Source of the DNA: Gymnodinialimonas sp. 57CJ19
GTDB lineage: Bacteria; Pseudomonadota; Alphaproteobacteria; Rhodobacterales; Rhodobacteraceae
Reading direction: 5' to 3'
DNA length: 64,000 nucleotides
NCBI RefSeq assembly: GCF_038396845.1
Contig: NZ_CP151587.1
Coordinates: 3,632,001-3,696,000, forward strand
The notes under the pieces were generated by a model. The model was not told where the DNA came from and did not search any database. It worked only from the letters and a program-made list of their open reading frames with translations. Positions 55,121 to 63,652 of this stretch are shown here, in pieces; within the stretch, counting starts at the first letter, position 1; every line of letters begins with the position of its first letter. Position numbers and translations under genes: made by a program.

Positions 55121-56089
55121 TCAATTGGCGTCGCTGGGCGCATGGCCAAACAGCGCACGATAGTCCCGTGAAAAGCGGCCCAGGTGCGAAAAGCCGCATC
55201 CAAAGGCAACATCGGTGACGCTTTCGCGGTTGCGCCGTTTGCACAACCGGTAGCGCGCAGCGTTGAGGCGCACGATTTTCAGATATGCGATCGGTGACAT
55301 GCCGAAGTTATTGCGAAACACCAATTGCAGTGTCCGCGGGTGCAGGCCGCTTGCAGCCGCTATATCATCGAGCCGAAGTTCACGGTGGTACTGCGTTTGC
55401 ATTAAGTCGATCGCCCGCTTGAGCGGTTTCGTAGAGACGGGAGCTTTGGTGACGGCGAAGTATTGGCTGACATTGCTGGGTTGCAGGCTGAGCAAGCTGC
55501 TGGCCAAATGACGCTCCAGACAGAGGGTGTTCAGATTGGGCCTCGCACTGCTGATCGCGCCGGTTTCATATGCCTTGAGGGTCGAAATGACGGTGTCACG
55601 GAGCATCTGCCCCGATGACTTGCCAAAGTCGACAGCGGGATCAAAGCGAACTGAACCGGGCAGCTCTGCTCCTAGATTTTCGCGGGCAACGCGGTTCAGG
55701 AAATCCGCGTCGATCTGCACCATGACCTTGGTGCAATCGGCGGACCATTCCATGTCTGTTGGACGATCGGGGTTCAGGATGGACCCCGTCCAGACACTTG
55801 CATCCACGGTTTCATCGCGATGCCGAATGCGGGCCGTTCCAGCGACCGGAATTTGCAACAGATAGAAATCGCGCAACTCACCGGGATTAATGCGCACGTC
55901 GCCGCCATAGCCAAGCACGTTCAGAGAAATCTGCGTGCCCCGCACATGATTGTGGCGGACGTTCAACTTGCGCCCCCGGACCAGATCCAACCGATGATCG
56001 CAGTATTTTTCGGCAACCGAGGCCCGGGCCTCGGACAGGTCCTGTGTCTTCAAGATCGCGAAATCATCAAGGTAGGCTTGGGTCTGCAT
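55121..56089 (-). CDS. AraC-family transcriptional regulator
   Basis: A 322-residue regulator. The N-terminal ~200 residues are an AraC-binding-like sensor domain; the C-terminal ~100 residues contain two helix-turn-helix units (LRLDDIAAASGLHPRTLQLVF, then VTDVAFGCGFSHLGRFSRDYRALFG). ATG 56089 is chosen; a TTG two codons earlier is possible. It diverges from the cupin-monooxygenase-cupin-hydrolase operon across a 123-base gap, so it is the probable activator of that operon. Confidence 0.9.
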   Translation of the reverse strand: MQTQAYLDDFAILKTQDLSEARASVAEKYCDHRLDLVRGRKLNVRHNHVRGTQISLNVLGYGGDVRINPGELRDFYLLQIPVAGTARIRHRDETVDASVWTGSILNPDRPTDMEWSADCTKVMVQIDADFLNRVARENLGAELPGSVRFDPAVDFGKSSGQMLRDTVISTLKAYETGAISSARPNLNTLCLERHLASSLLSLQPSNVSQYFAVTKAPVSTKPLKRAIDLMQTQYHRELRLDDIAAASGLHPRTLQLVFRNNFGMSPIAYLKIVRLNAARYRLCKRRNRESVTDVAFGCGFSHLGRFSRDYRALFGHAPSDAN

Positions 56090-56212
56090 AGGCAAACGCT
56101 ACTCGTTCTCTCAGAAACTTCAAGCTTCAAACATTTTGGATTCGCAATGTGGATAAAGCCTGCGGGCATCTTGCGGCAGTCTTGATCAAACACAACAGAG
56201 AGGGTTGAAAAA

Positions 56213-56650
56213 ATGGAACAGGGCATCACGCCAAGCGCAGACGGGATGGATGGCAAAAGCTGGAATGTGGTGGGGCATACGTATACGCCCAAGCTGCTGA
56301 CCCCGAATGCCTTTATCTGGCACGCACATATCCCGGACGAAACATTCGTGCCGCCGCACATCCACCCGACGCAGGATGAGTGGATTTACATGCTCTCTGG
56401 CAATCTGGAGATCGAGTTTGGCGGCGATGTCCACAAAGCGGGTCCCGGCGATACGATTCACATGCCGATGGGGGTGGCCCATGGCATCTTCAACCGCTCT
56501 GGTGCTGACGCGACCTGCGTTTTCGGCGTCGCCCCGTCACGCAAGTTGTTTGATCTGTTCGGATTGCTGGACGGTGTCACCGACCCCGAAGAGCTGGTGC
56601 GCCTTTCCGCAATGAACGAGGTGGATTTCCTGCCACCTCCCGCAGAATAA
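56213..56650 (+). CDS. cupin-domain protein, first of two paralogues
   Basis: A 145-residue single cupin. Metal ligands in motif 1 are His49 and His51 with Glu56 (PPHIHPTQDEW), and motif 2 has His89 (MPMGVAHGIFN). Small cupins may be dioxygenases, isomerases or ligand binders. Ends ...VDFLPPPAE, as the second cupin does in slightly altered form. A GAGAGGG site precedes ATG. It begins the operon divergent from the AraC gene and lies 13 bases before the monooxygenase gene. Confidence 0.85.
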   Translation: MEQGITPSADGMDGKSWNVVGHTYTPKLLTPNAFIWHAHIPDETFVPPHIHPTQDEWIYMLSGNLEIEFGGDVHKAGPGDTIHMPMGVAHGIFNRSGADATCVFGVAPSRKLFDLFGLLDGVTDPEELVRLSAMNEVDFLPPPAE

Positions 56651-56663
56651 GGGGGCCTCAACG

Positions 56664-58145
56664 ATGGTAACGCGAAAGAAAGTTGCAGTCATCGGTGGCG
56701 GGATCAGCGGATTGGCCGCTGCCAAAGCCTTTGATGAACGCGGCCACCGCGTGTGTGGGTTCGAGCGGAGCCATGACTTTGGCGGCGTGTGGGAATTGTC
56801 CCGGTCCTACCCCGATGTGCAGACGCAATCGCCAAAGGATCTGTACTGTTTCACCGATCACCCGATGCCCGATGATTACCCGGAATGGCCCAAAGGTCCG
56901 CAAGTGCACGCTTACCTGCATTCCTATGCCGAAAAGCACGATCTGGGGCGCCTGTTTCGCCTGAACACGGACGTCAAGTCCATGGACCGCCGCGCCGAGG
57001 GGGGCTGGACCCTGACCCTTGAGGCCGGAGGCCACGAGTGGACCGAAGACTTTGACTTCGTCAGCGTTTGTACGGGCCAGTTCTCGGACAAGAATATCCT
57101 GACCCATCCAGGCCAGGAAGAATTTGTCACGGCCGGTGGCAAGGTCATGCATTCGTCAGAATATACCGACCCAGCCGTTGTGAAGGGCAAAAGCGTGGTC
57201 GTGCTTGGCGGATCAAAGTCTGCGACCGATATCGCGGTCAATGCGGCCAAGAACGGCGCATCGCAGGTGACATGGGTTTATCTGGAGCCCGTCTGGCGCG
57301 TCCCGTATTTCGTCGGGGGCATCAACTTCAAGCGTATTCTCTACATCCGCGCCCAAGAGCAGCAATTCAACACCTGGGGCAAATCTGGCCTGCAACGGGC
57401 GATTGCCGCGGCCTTCAAGCCTTTGGTCTGGGCCAATTTTCGTGGCTTGGAGACTCTGCTGAAAGCGCAACTGGGCCTGAAAAAATATAACATGGTCCCC
57501 AAGACGCCGATTGAAAAGGACGTGTCGTGTTCCGTGCCGATTGTCACGCCGGGCCTGTTTGAAAAACTGAAATCCGGCAAGATCAAACCGATCCAGGGCA
57601 CCTACGTGAAATATGATGGCAAAGACATCGTGATGACAACGGGCGACCGGGTGCAGGCGGATGTGTCGATCCTTGCCGTGGGGTGGAAGCTTGGCGTGCC
57701 CTATTTGCCGGACTCGGAGAAAGCGAAGTTGATTGAGGACGACGGCCAGTACCGTGTCTACCGTCTTGCCGTGAACCCGGACCTGCCGGACATGGGCTTT
57801 GTCGGTTTCAACTCGTCCTTCTGCACGGTCCTGTCGGCCGAGATGATCGCCAACTGGCTTGTGCGCTACATGGACGGGCAACTGGCGAATATGCCGTCCC
57901 AGCAGGATATGAACGACAACATCGAGATGATGCTGGATTGGAAGCGCAACGAAAGACCCGCAGCCAAGATCTATGGCGGCCTGTGTTCGGCCCCGTTCCA
58001 CTTCAAGCATTTCGATGAATTGCTGGCGGATATGGGAGCCACGAAGAAAACCCGCTCCAATCCGCTGGCTGAGCAATTCAGCTATCCAAACCATGCAGCC
58101 TACGGCCAGTACCTGGCATCGACGCCGCAATATCAGGCTGGATAA
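56664..58145 (+). CDS. flavin-containing monooxygenase
   Basis: A 493-residue FAD- and NADPH-dependent monooxygenase. The FAD motif GGGISG is at 11-16; the NADPH motif region VVLGGSKSATDIA is near 175-187; TGQFSDKNILTHPGQEEF resembles the FxGxxxHxxxF FMO signature with substitutions. It could hydroxylate a heteroatom or perform a Baeyer-Villiger oxidation; the substrate is unknown. It sits between two related cupin genes and upstream of an alpha/beta hydrolase gene, all same-strand. Confidence 0.87.
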   Translation: MVTRKKVAVIGGGISGLAAAKAFDERGHRVCGFERSHDFGGVWELSRSYPDVQTQSPKDLYCFTDHPMPDDYPEWPKGPQVHAYLHSYAEKHDLGRLFRLNTDVKSMDRRAEGGWTLTLEAGGHEWTEDFDFVSVCTGQFSDKNILTHPGQEEFVTAGGKVMHSSEYTDPAVVKGKSVVVLGGSKSATDIAVNAAKNGASQVTWVYLEPVWRVPYFVGGINFKRILYIRAQEQQFNTWGKSGLQRAIAAAFKPLVWANFRGLETLLKAQLGLKKYNMVPKTPIEKDVSCSVPIVTPGLFEKLKSGKIKPIQGTYVKYDGKDIVMTTGDRVQADVSILAVGWKLGVPYLPDSEKAKLIEDDGQYRVYRLAVNPDLPDMGFVGFNSSFCTVLSAEMIANWLVRYMDGQLANMPSQQDMNDNIEMMLDWKRNERPAAKIYGGLCSAPFHFKHFDELLADMGATKKTRSNPLAEQFSYPNHAAYGQYLASTPQYQAG

Positions 58146-58153
58146 GGTAGGCT

Positions 58154-58174
58154 GACCGCCAACGCGCGGCGGTC
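58154..58174 (+). promoter_or_regulatory. hairpin in the operon between monooxygenase and second cupin
   Basis: GACCGCC and GGCGGTC form a perfect 7-bp stem with a 7-base loop, 9 bases past the monooxygenase stop and 42 bases before the second cupin start. It could stabilise or attenuate the mRNA between the two genes. No T-run. Confidence 0.45.
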
Positions 58175-58215
58175 GGCCATTCAACGGCGCGCGCACACAA
58201 AAGGAGACACATCAC

Positions 58216-58656
58216 ATGACTGATCTGAGCAAAGGCATCACCGCCAACGGCGAAGGCACCAAGCTGAACATTCTGGGACAGACCTATTACCTCAAAGCCC
58301 ATTGCGATTCGACATTTGCCTTTGAGACGAACTCAGAGCCGGGTCAGGCGGTGCCCGTCCATATCCACCCCACGCAGGATGAATTCATCCTGGTGCAGGA
58401 GGGCGAGTTGGACCTGAAGCTGGACGGCGAATGGACCAAAGCCAAAGCCGGCGATCTGGTGTGCATGCCCAAAGGCATTCCGCACGGGTATTTCAACAAG
58501 TCCGACAAACCCTGCCGCGCGCTGTTCTGGGTCTCTCCGGCGGGCAAGCTGAAAGACCTCTTCGAGCAGCTTCACGACATGACGGATGTGGAGGAAGTCG
58601 TGAAAGTCTCTGCCGCCCATGACGTTGATTTCCTGCCACCGGAGGCAAACGAATAG
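58216..58656 (+). CDS. cupin-domain protein, second paralogue
   Basis: A 146-residue cupin aligned residue for residue with the first: His49, His51, Glu56 (VPVHIHPTQDEF) and His90 (MPKGIPHGYF). Both have HIHPTQDE and a C-terminal VDFLPP. The two therefore arose by duplication. GGAGA ribosome site upstream. The hydrolase gene starts 2 bases after its stop. Confidence 0.87.
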   Translation: MTDLSKGITANGEGTKLNILGQTYYLKAHCDSTFAFETNSEPGQAVPVHIHPTQDEFILVQEGELDLKLDGEWTKAKAGDLVCMPKGIPHGYFNKSDKPCRALFWVSPAGKLKDLFEQLHDMTDVEEVVKVSAAHDVDFLPPEANE

Positions 58657-58658
58657 CA

Positions 58659-59468
58659 ATGCATACGGATTGGGACACAGCGTTCAACAACATGAGCCAC
58701 GTGGCAGGGTCGCACGCTTTGCCCGCCCACTGGGCCGCGGAGGCAGAAGCCTATCGTGACAGTGGGGTTCAGGTTGAGACCGATATCCCCTATGGCGACG
58801 CCCCCCGGGAACGGTTGGATATCGTCTGGCCCGAGGGGGCGCCCAAGGGCCTCGCTGTGTTCGTTCACGGTGGATACTGGATGCGATTGTCGAAATCGCA
58901 CTGGACGCAATTCGCGCAAGGTGCCCGCGCCGCAGGTTGGGCGATGGCACTCCCCAGCTATACGCTGGCCCCTGACGCGCGCATTTCCGAGATGACCCGT
59001 CAGATTTCCGCGGCGATCGAAGTGGCAGCAACGCGCGTGGCGGGGCCGATCCGTCTTTCCGGGCACTCGGCTGGAGGTCATCTGGTGACGCGGATGCTGT
59101 GCGAAGACACACCGCTTGCGCCCGAGACCCGCGCGCGGATCGAAAATGTGGTGTCGATCAGCGGCCTTCACGACCTCAGGCCCCTTCTGCGCACGGCGAT
59201 GAACGACACTCTGCACCTGAATGAAGCTGAGGCCGCATCCGAAAGCGCGATCCTGCATCGCCCTGTACCTAACGCCCGCATTACGGCTTGGACCGGCGGA
59301 GGGGAGCGGCCTGAATTCATACGTCAGGCACAATTGCTGGCGACCGTTTGGCAGGGGTTGGATGCAGAGACTGACCTTGTGATTGACAGCGTTCACCACC
59401 ACTTTTCCGTCATCGAAGCCTTGAAGACCCACGATAGCCCCCTGTCCCAGAGGTTATTGGCGTTCTGA
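58659..59468 (+). CDS. alpha/beta-hydrolase, arylformamidase-like
   Basis: A 269-residue cytoplasmic hydrolase. HGGYW at 70-74 is the oxyanion motif HGGxW typical of kynurenine formamidases and related esterases. GHSAGGH at 135-141 has nucleophile Ser137, and VHHHFSV near 250 holds the likely catalytic His. No signal peptide. It probably opens an ester or formamide made by the upstream monooxygenase. It follows the second cupin by 2 bases, without its own clear promoter. Confidence 0.87.
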   Translation: MHTDWDTAFNNMSHVAGSHALPAHWAAEAEAYRDSGVQVETDIPYGDAPRERLDIVWPEGAPKGLAVFVHGGYWMRLSKSHWTQFAQGARAAGWAMALPSYTLAPDARISEMTRQISAAIEVAATRVAGPIRLSGHSAGGHLVTRMLCEDTPLAPETRARIENVVSISGLHDLRPLLRTAMNDTLHLNEAEAASESAILHRPVPNARITAWTGGGERPEFIRQAQLLATVWQGLDAETDLVIDSVHHHFSVIEALKTHDSPLSQRLLAF

Positions 59469-59626
59469 GGCACTATGGGCGCGAGGCGTCCGTCATCAGA
59501 TAAAGGACGTCAGGTCGCGTGGGACAACAATGTGGCCTGGATACGGGAGGCTCTAGCACGCCCCCCGTGGACGCCAGCAAGGGTTCGTTAAAGACGGCTT
59601 CTTCTGACAGCGTCAATCGGGGCGAC

Positions 59627-60736
59627 CTACTGCCCGGTGATTTCTGAAACGCCCACCTTGCGCCCCTCCTTGATCGAAAGGCTGAGGGCATCAGCCGTGG
59701 CAATCGCTGCGGCTGCCGCCGATCCATCAGTCAGGCCCGAGAATTCTTCGCTGATTGGCTCTCCAAGCATAAGCCCATGAAAATACTCAACTTCCATCTC
59801 TACGATGCCCTGCAACCAAAGCGGTGCCTCAGATGACGGATTGCCATAGACGATCGGGCCACTTGTCTTGTTGCCCGCGTAGATTTTCGACCTGTCGTCG
59901 TCTTCTTCCTGGCTACGGTGCAAAAGAAAACGCTCCTGTCGGTCGACTGTCTTGAGCTCTACGCCAGCCTTCTGCAGGTCGATGAAAATCGCGCCCTTGG
60001 TGCCTTGAATAAGCACGGAATGCTCTGGCCAGCGGAACGCCGAGCCATATTCCAAGGTGGCAAACCGATCATTTCCAAAGCCGAGCGTGATCAGCAGCAG
60101 ATCGTCTTCATCCCCAAATTGCGGGCCTTTGTGCGCGACATTGCCGCCCGCCATGAAGGCCTCTGTGGCCGGGCCCATGATGGACTGCACGAGGTCAAGT
60201 TCGTGGATGTGATGGTAGAGATGGCCGCCAGAGAGGTCGCGCTTTTTCTTCCAGGACACCTCCGTTTGCACATCTTCCCAGCCGGTCCGCACCGCGCGGC
60301 AATACAGGATATCACCCAAGGTGCCATCGGCGATCAACGCTTTCGCGTGGCGCACGCCGTTCATGAATTGCGTGACGTGGCCCGCCATGAAAATTCGCCC
60401 GGCGTCATTGGCGGCGGCCAACATCTTCGAGCAGTCCCCGTAGGACAGCGCGATCGGCTTCTCGCAGAATATATGCTTGCCGTTCCTTGCGGCAGCGATC
60501 ACCGGCTCGGCGTGGGCCCAGTTGGGGGACGCCACGACAACGGCGTCGATGTCATCTCTTGCACACAGGGCTTCGACCGAGCTTTCCTGACACGCGCCAA
60601 CCTCTGCGGCGAGGGGGGCGGCGTTCTCTGGATCATAGACCGAGACAACCCGCGCGTTGGGTAGCGCGTGAAACGCCCGCCCCAGGGCCACGCCAAAATA
60701 TCCTGTACCAACAATCCCATAGCCTATGTCTGGCAT
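59627..60736 (-). CDS. Gfo/Idh/MocA family oxidoreductase
   Basis: A 369-residue NAD(P)-dependent sugar-type dehydrogenase. The Rossmann motif is GIVGTGYFG at ~7-15, and the catalytic EKPIAL motif near residue 94 is intact. The C-terminal alpha/beta domain follows. By position it belongs with the nag/nan genes; sugar acids, amino sugars or inositols are typical substrates for the family. It follows nagA by 70 bases. Confidence 0.88.
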   Translation of the reverse strand: MPDIGYGIVGTGYFGVALGRAFHALPNARVVSVYDPENAAPLAAEVGACQESSVEALCARDDIDAVVVASPNWAHAEPVIAAARNGKHIFCEKPIALSYGDCSKMLAAANDAGRIFMAGHVTQFMNGVRHAKALIADGTLGDILYCRAVRTGWEDVQTEVSWKKKRDLSGGHLYHHIHELDLVQSIMGPATEAFMAGGNVAHKGPQFGDEDDLLLITLGFGNDRFATLEYGSAFRWPEHSVLIQGTKGAIFIDLQKAGVELKTVDRQERFLLHRSQEEDDDRSKIYAGNKTSGPIVYGNPSSEAPLWLQGIVEMEVEYFHGLMLGEPISEEFSGLTDGSAAAAAIATADALSLSIKEGRKVGVSEITGQ

Positions 60737-60806
60737 CTCTTCCGTCCTTCTATTCTGTTTCTGTTGACCGCGCGGCCCGCGCCCGAATGCACCTGCATTG
60801 GCAGGT

Positions 60807-61976
60807 TCAAGTCATTGTCTCATCGGGGAATTTCCCGTCGATCATGACCGCCTCCACCTCGAGATCATTGGAGAGGCAGGTCAAAGTCGCGCACCTGCCG
60901 GTGCCCAAGGTGCCGACCTCGGCCGCCATCCCAAGGGAGCGAGCGGGGTTGATTGTGGCCATCCGCAACGCCTGCGGAACACTGCACTGCGCATGGGTGA
61001 TCATGTTTCGAACGCTGTCGATCATACTGATATGCGCGCCTGCCAAACGGCCTTCGGCGTTGGCCAGCCTGCCGTCTTCCAGCGTGATCTTCACGCCGTG
61101 CAGGTCAAATTCTGTCGCCTCTCCGGCCAATGTCAGCATCGCGTCAGTCACGAGGCACAGGCGATCCGGCATCAGGCGTGCCGCAATCGCCACGTTGCGC
61201 CAGTCGACATGGTGGCCGTCCGCGATGATCCCGGCAAAAAGGGAGTGGGACGCGAACGTTGCCCCCACGACGCCGGGTTCCCGCCCGGTGATCTGAGACA
61301 TGGCGTTGAACAGATGCGTGACGCCCGTGAGGCCTTCCGCCTCTGCCGTAGCGATCTGATCCGCGCTGGCTGCCGTATGCCCCGCAAAGACAACTATGTC
61401 CGCCGCCGTCAGGCGCGCCAAGGCCCCGTCGGGCAGGGTCTCGGGCGCGACCGTCAGCAGGACAACGCCTGCATCGGCAGATGTCAGGGCCTCGATATCC
61501 TGATCATTCAGCGCCCGGATCGCGGTCGGGTCGTGGATGCCGGGGCGGTTGTGCGACAGGAAAGGACCTTCCAGATGGACGCCGAGAATTCCCGCGACGC
61601 CGTCTGAGATCGCATCGCGCACCGCGGCGATGGCCCGCAGGTAGTCTTGCCCATGCGCCGTGATGAAGGTGGGCAGGATGTAGGCTGTTCCCCCCCGCCG
61701 CGCGCCCGCTGCGATCCGATCAAGGGCAGGCACGTCGGGCTCAAAATTGAACTGCGTGTCACCCGCACCGTTGATCTGAAGATCAATGAACCCAGGCGAC
61801 ACGAGGTCAAATTCACGGACGCCGGGATCATGGGCATCCTGCGCCGTCGCCGCGCGGATCTGGGTGATACGCCCTTGTGCGATCTCAAGAATGCAGTCCG
61901 GGCGCAGGCCCTGGTCAACCCCATCATAAAGCTGCCGCGCGACGATGCGGGTCGCGCCTGGATCAGTCGAATGCAC
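60807..61976 (-). CDS. nagA: N-acetylglucosamine-6-phosphate deacetylase
   Basis: A 389-residue amidohydrolase removing acetate from GlcNAc-6-phosphate. Motifs GFIDLQINGAG, GVHLEGPFLSHNRPGIH (metal Glu), FAGHTAAS, THLFNAMSQITGREPG and LVTDAM are typical. The start is GTG 61976 (MHSTDPGATRIVARQ), overlapping the nagB end by 14 bases, since further upstream the frame lies within nagB. Part of a nan/nag operon. Confidence 0.94.
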   Translation of the reverse strand: MHSTDPGATRIVARQLYDGVDQGLRPDCILEIAQGRITQIRAATAQDAHDPGVREFDLVSPGFIDLQINGAGDTQFNFEPDVPALDRIAAGARRGGTAYILPTFITAHGQDYLRAIAAVRDAISDGVAGILGVHLEGPFLSHNRPGIHDPTAIRALNDQDIEALTSADAGVVLLTVAPETLPDGALARLTAADIVVFAGHTAASADQIATAEAEGLTGVTHLFNAMSQITGREPGVVGATFASHSLFAGIIADGHHVDWRNVAIAARLMPDRLCLVTDAMLTLAGEATEFDLHGVKITLEDGRLANAEGRLAGAHISMIDSVRNMITHAQCSVPQALRMATINPARSLGMAAEVGTLGTGRCATLTCLSNDLEVEAVMIDGKFPDETMT

Positions 61977-62745
61977 TGGCTTGCCCCTGCGGATGAACGG
62001 TTTCGTAGTAATCCGTGAAGGCCAGTGCGGCGGCGGCCTCTTGGTCAAGCACGATCGTGGCGCGCGCGTGCAGTTGCAGCGCCGAGGCCGGGCAGATCGC
62101 CGCAAGCGGGCCTTCGATCATCTTCGCGACCGCATGGGCCTTGGCCGACCCCGTTGCCAGCAACAGGCATTTGCGCGAGTCCAAGATCGTCGCGACGCCC
62201 GTGGTGATGGCATAGCGCGGCGTTTCCTCAAACGACGCGAAATATTTCTGATTGGCCCGCCGCGTGCTTTCCGTCAGCGTCTTGATCCGCGTGCGCGACC
62301 CGAGGCTGGCGGTTGGCTCGTTGAATCCGATATGCCCGTTTTGCCCGATGCCCAGCAGTTGCAGGTCAATCCCGCCCGCCTCGGCAATAAGCGCCTCGTA
62401 GGCGTCGGAGGCTGCCCGAGGATCAGCGGCGTCGCCCTTTGGCAGATGGGTGCGCGACGGGTCAACGTCGATATGACGAAAAAACGCATCCCGCATGTAG
62501 TGGTGGTAAGAGCACGGGTGATCCGGCGTCAGGCCGATATATTCATCGAGGTTGAAGCTGGTGGTCTGCGCAAAAGAAAGGCCCTCCTCCCGGTGGCGCT
62601 GCGCAAGCACTTCGTAAAGCGGCAACATCGTGCCACCCGTCGCCAGCCCCAGAACCGCGTCGGGTTTTTTCGCAATCGTGGTGGCGATGATGTCAGCGGC
62701 GCGCGCAACGGCGGCCTGCGCGTCGGGGAGGATCAGAACCTTCAT
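61963..62745 (-). CDS. nagB: glucosamine-6-phosphate deaminase
   Basis: A 260-residue isomerase/deaminase converting GlcN-6-P to fructose-6-phosphate and ammonia. Motifs: GLATGGTMLPLYEVL, FNLDEYIGL (catalytic Asp), and GIGQNGHIGFNEP (catalytic His). Starts with a 4-base overlap with the kinase gene and overlaps nagA by 14 bases, so all three are coupled. Confidence 0.96.
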   Translation of the reverse strand: MKVLILPDAQAAVARAADIIATTIAKKPDAVLGLATGGTMLPLYEVLAQRHREEGLSFAQTTSFNLDEYIGLTPDHPCSYHHYMRDAFFRHIDVDPSRTHLPKGDAADPRAASDAYEALIAEAGGIDLQLLGIGQNGHIGFNEPTASLGSRTRIKTLTESTRRANQKYFASFEETPRYAITTGVATILDSRKCLLLATGSAKAHAVAKMIEGPLAAICPASALQLHARATIVLDQEAAAALAFTDYYETVHPQGQASAFD

Positions 62746-63650
62746 GGGATGTCTTTTCGCAAATGGGCCGCCAGTGCACCGATGAGTGGCCCATCGTGTC
62801 CAAGCTCGGCGTGAACGAGCTGCGGTCGAAACAGAATTGGTTCTTCGCGCAAAACGGATTGCACGCGGTGGATATACCCCGGTGCAAGGCCGATGCTGCC
62901 GCCCATCGCTACGGTGTCCAAACCGAGTATGGCCGTCAGATCGCCGATCAAGGCTGCAACCGCTGCGGCAGAGGTCTCGATGATCCGGTCGGCCCAGTCG
63001 AGGCCTTCATCTGCGGCTGCAAAGACGGCGCGAGCATCCGTGTTCTTGTGACCGGACGCCGCGGCGGCGGCGGCGATGCCGCGCCCCCCCGCGATACTCT
63101 CAACGGTCGCCATTCGACCACTGCCGCAAGGTCCGCGGGCAAGGCGGCTGGACACAAAACCGATGTGCCCTGCAAGCCCGTTGGAGCTCGACAGCAGTCG
63201 GTTGGCGATCACCAGACCGCCTCCCACGCCAGTCGACACGGTCAGATAGGCAAAGTTCTCACTTTGGCTGCCGGAGCCAAACACGCCTTCCGCAAGGGCG
63301 GCGGCAGCCGCATCGTTCAGGCATGTGGCGCTGCCCAAGCGGGCCGTCAGCATCGACGCCAAGGGGACGTTCTGCACTGCAGTCAGTGTTCCCTGATTGA
63401 CAGCATGCCAGATGCCCGCACGGTCAACACGACCGGCGACTGCCACGCCCAGAGGCGCGTCGTTGCTGTAGCCCAGATGTGTCAGCTGGTCTGCGATGGC
63501 GGCGATTTGCGCGTCGGGGTCGGCGTCGGGATCGGTCGTGACGACGCGGCGATCCACCACCTGACCGCCTTCTATGCGAGCGGCGGCAGTCTTAGTGCCG
63601 CCCAGATCAGCGGCAAACCCTGTAAGGGCCGCGCGTGAGATTGCCATCAT
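62742..63650 (-). CDS. nanK: ROK-family N-acetylmannosamine/N-acetylglucosamine kinase
   Basis: A 302-residue sugar kinase of the ROK family: ATP motif DLGGTKTAAA (15-24) and the catalytic Asp in CLNDAAAAAL. From context with nanE it is the likely ManNAc kinase of sialic acid breakdown. The ROK zinc motif CxCGxxGCxE is degenerate: only the first Cys remains in RGPCGSGRMATVE, the others being Ser and Thr, although GHIGF is kept. Zinc binding is probably lost. ATG 63650 lies 2 bases past the nanE stop; ATG 63647 is an alternative. Confidence 0.87.
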   Translation of the reverse strand: MMAISRAALTGFAADLGGTKTAAARIEGGQVVDRRVVTTDPDADPDAQIAAIADQLTHLGYSNDAPLGVAVAGRVDRAGIWHAVNQGTLTAVQNVPLASMLTARLGSATCLNDAAAAALAEGVFGSGSQSENFAYLTVSTGVGGGLVIANRLLSSSNGLAGHIGFVSSRLARGPCGSGRMATVESIAGGRGIAAAAAASGHKNTDARAVFAAADEGLDWADRIIETSAAAVAALIGDLTAILGLDTVAMGGSIGLAPGYIHRVQSVLREEPILFRPQLVHAELGHDGPLIGALAAHLRKDIP

Positions 63651-63652
63651 GC

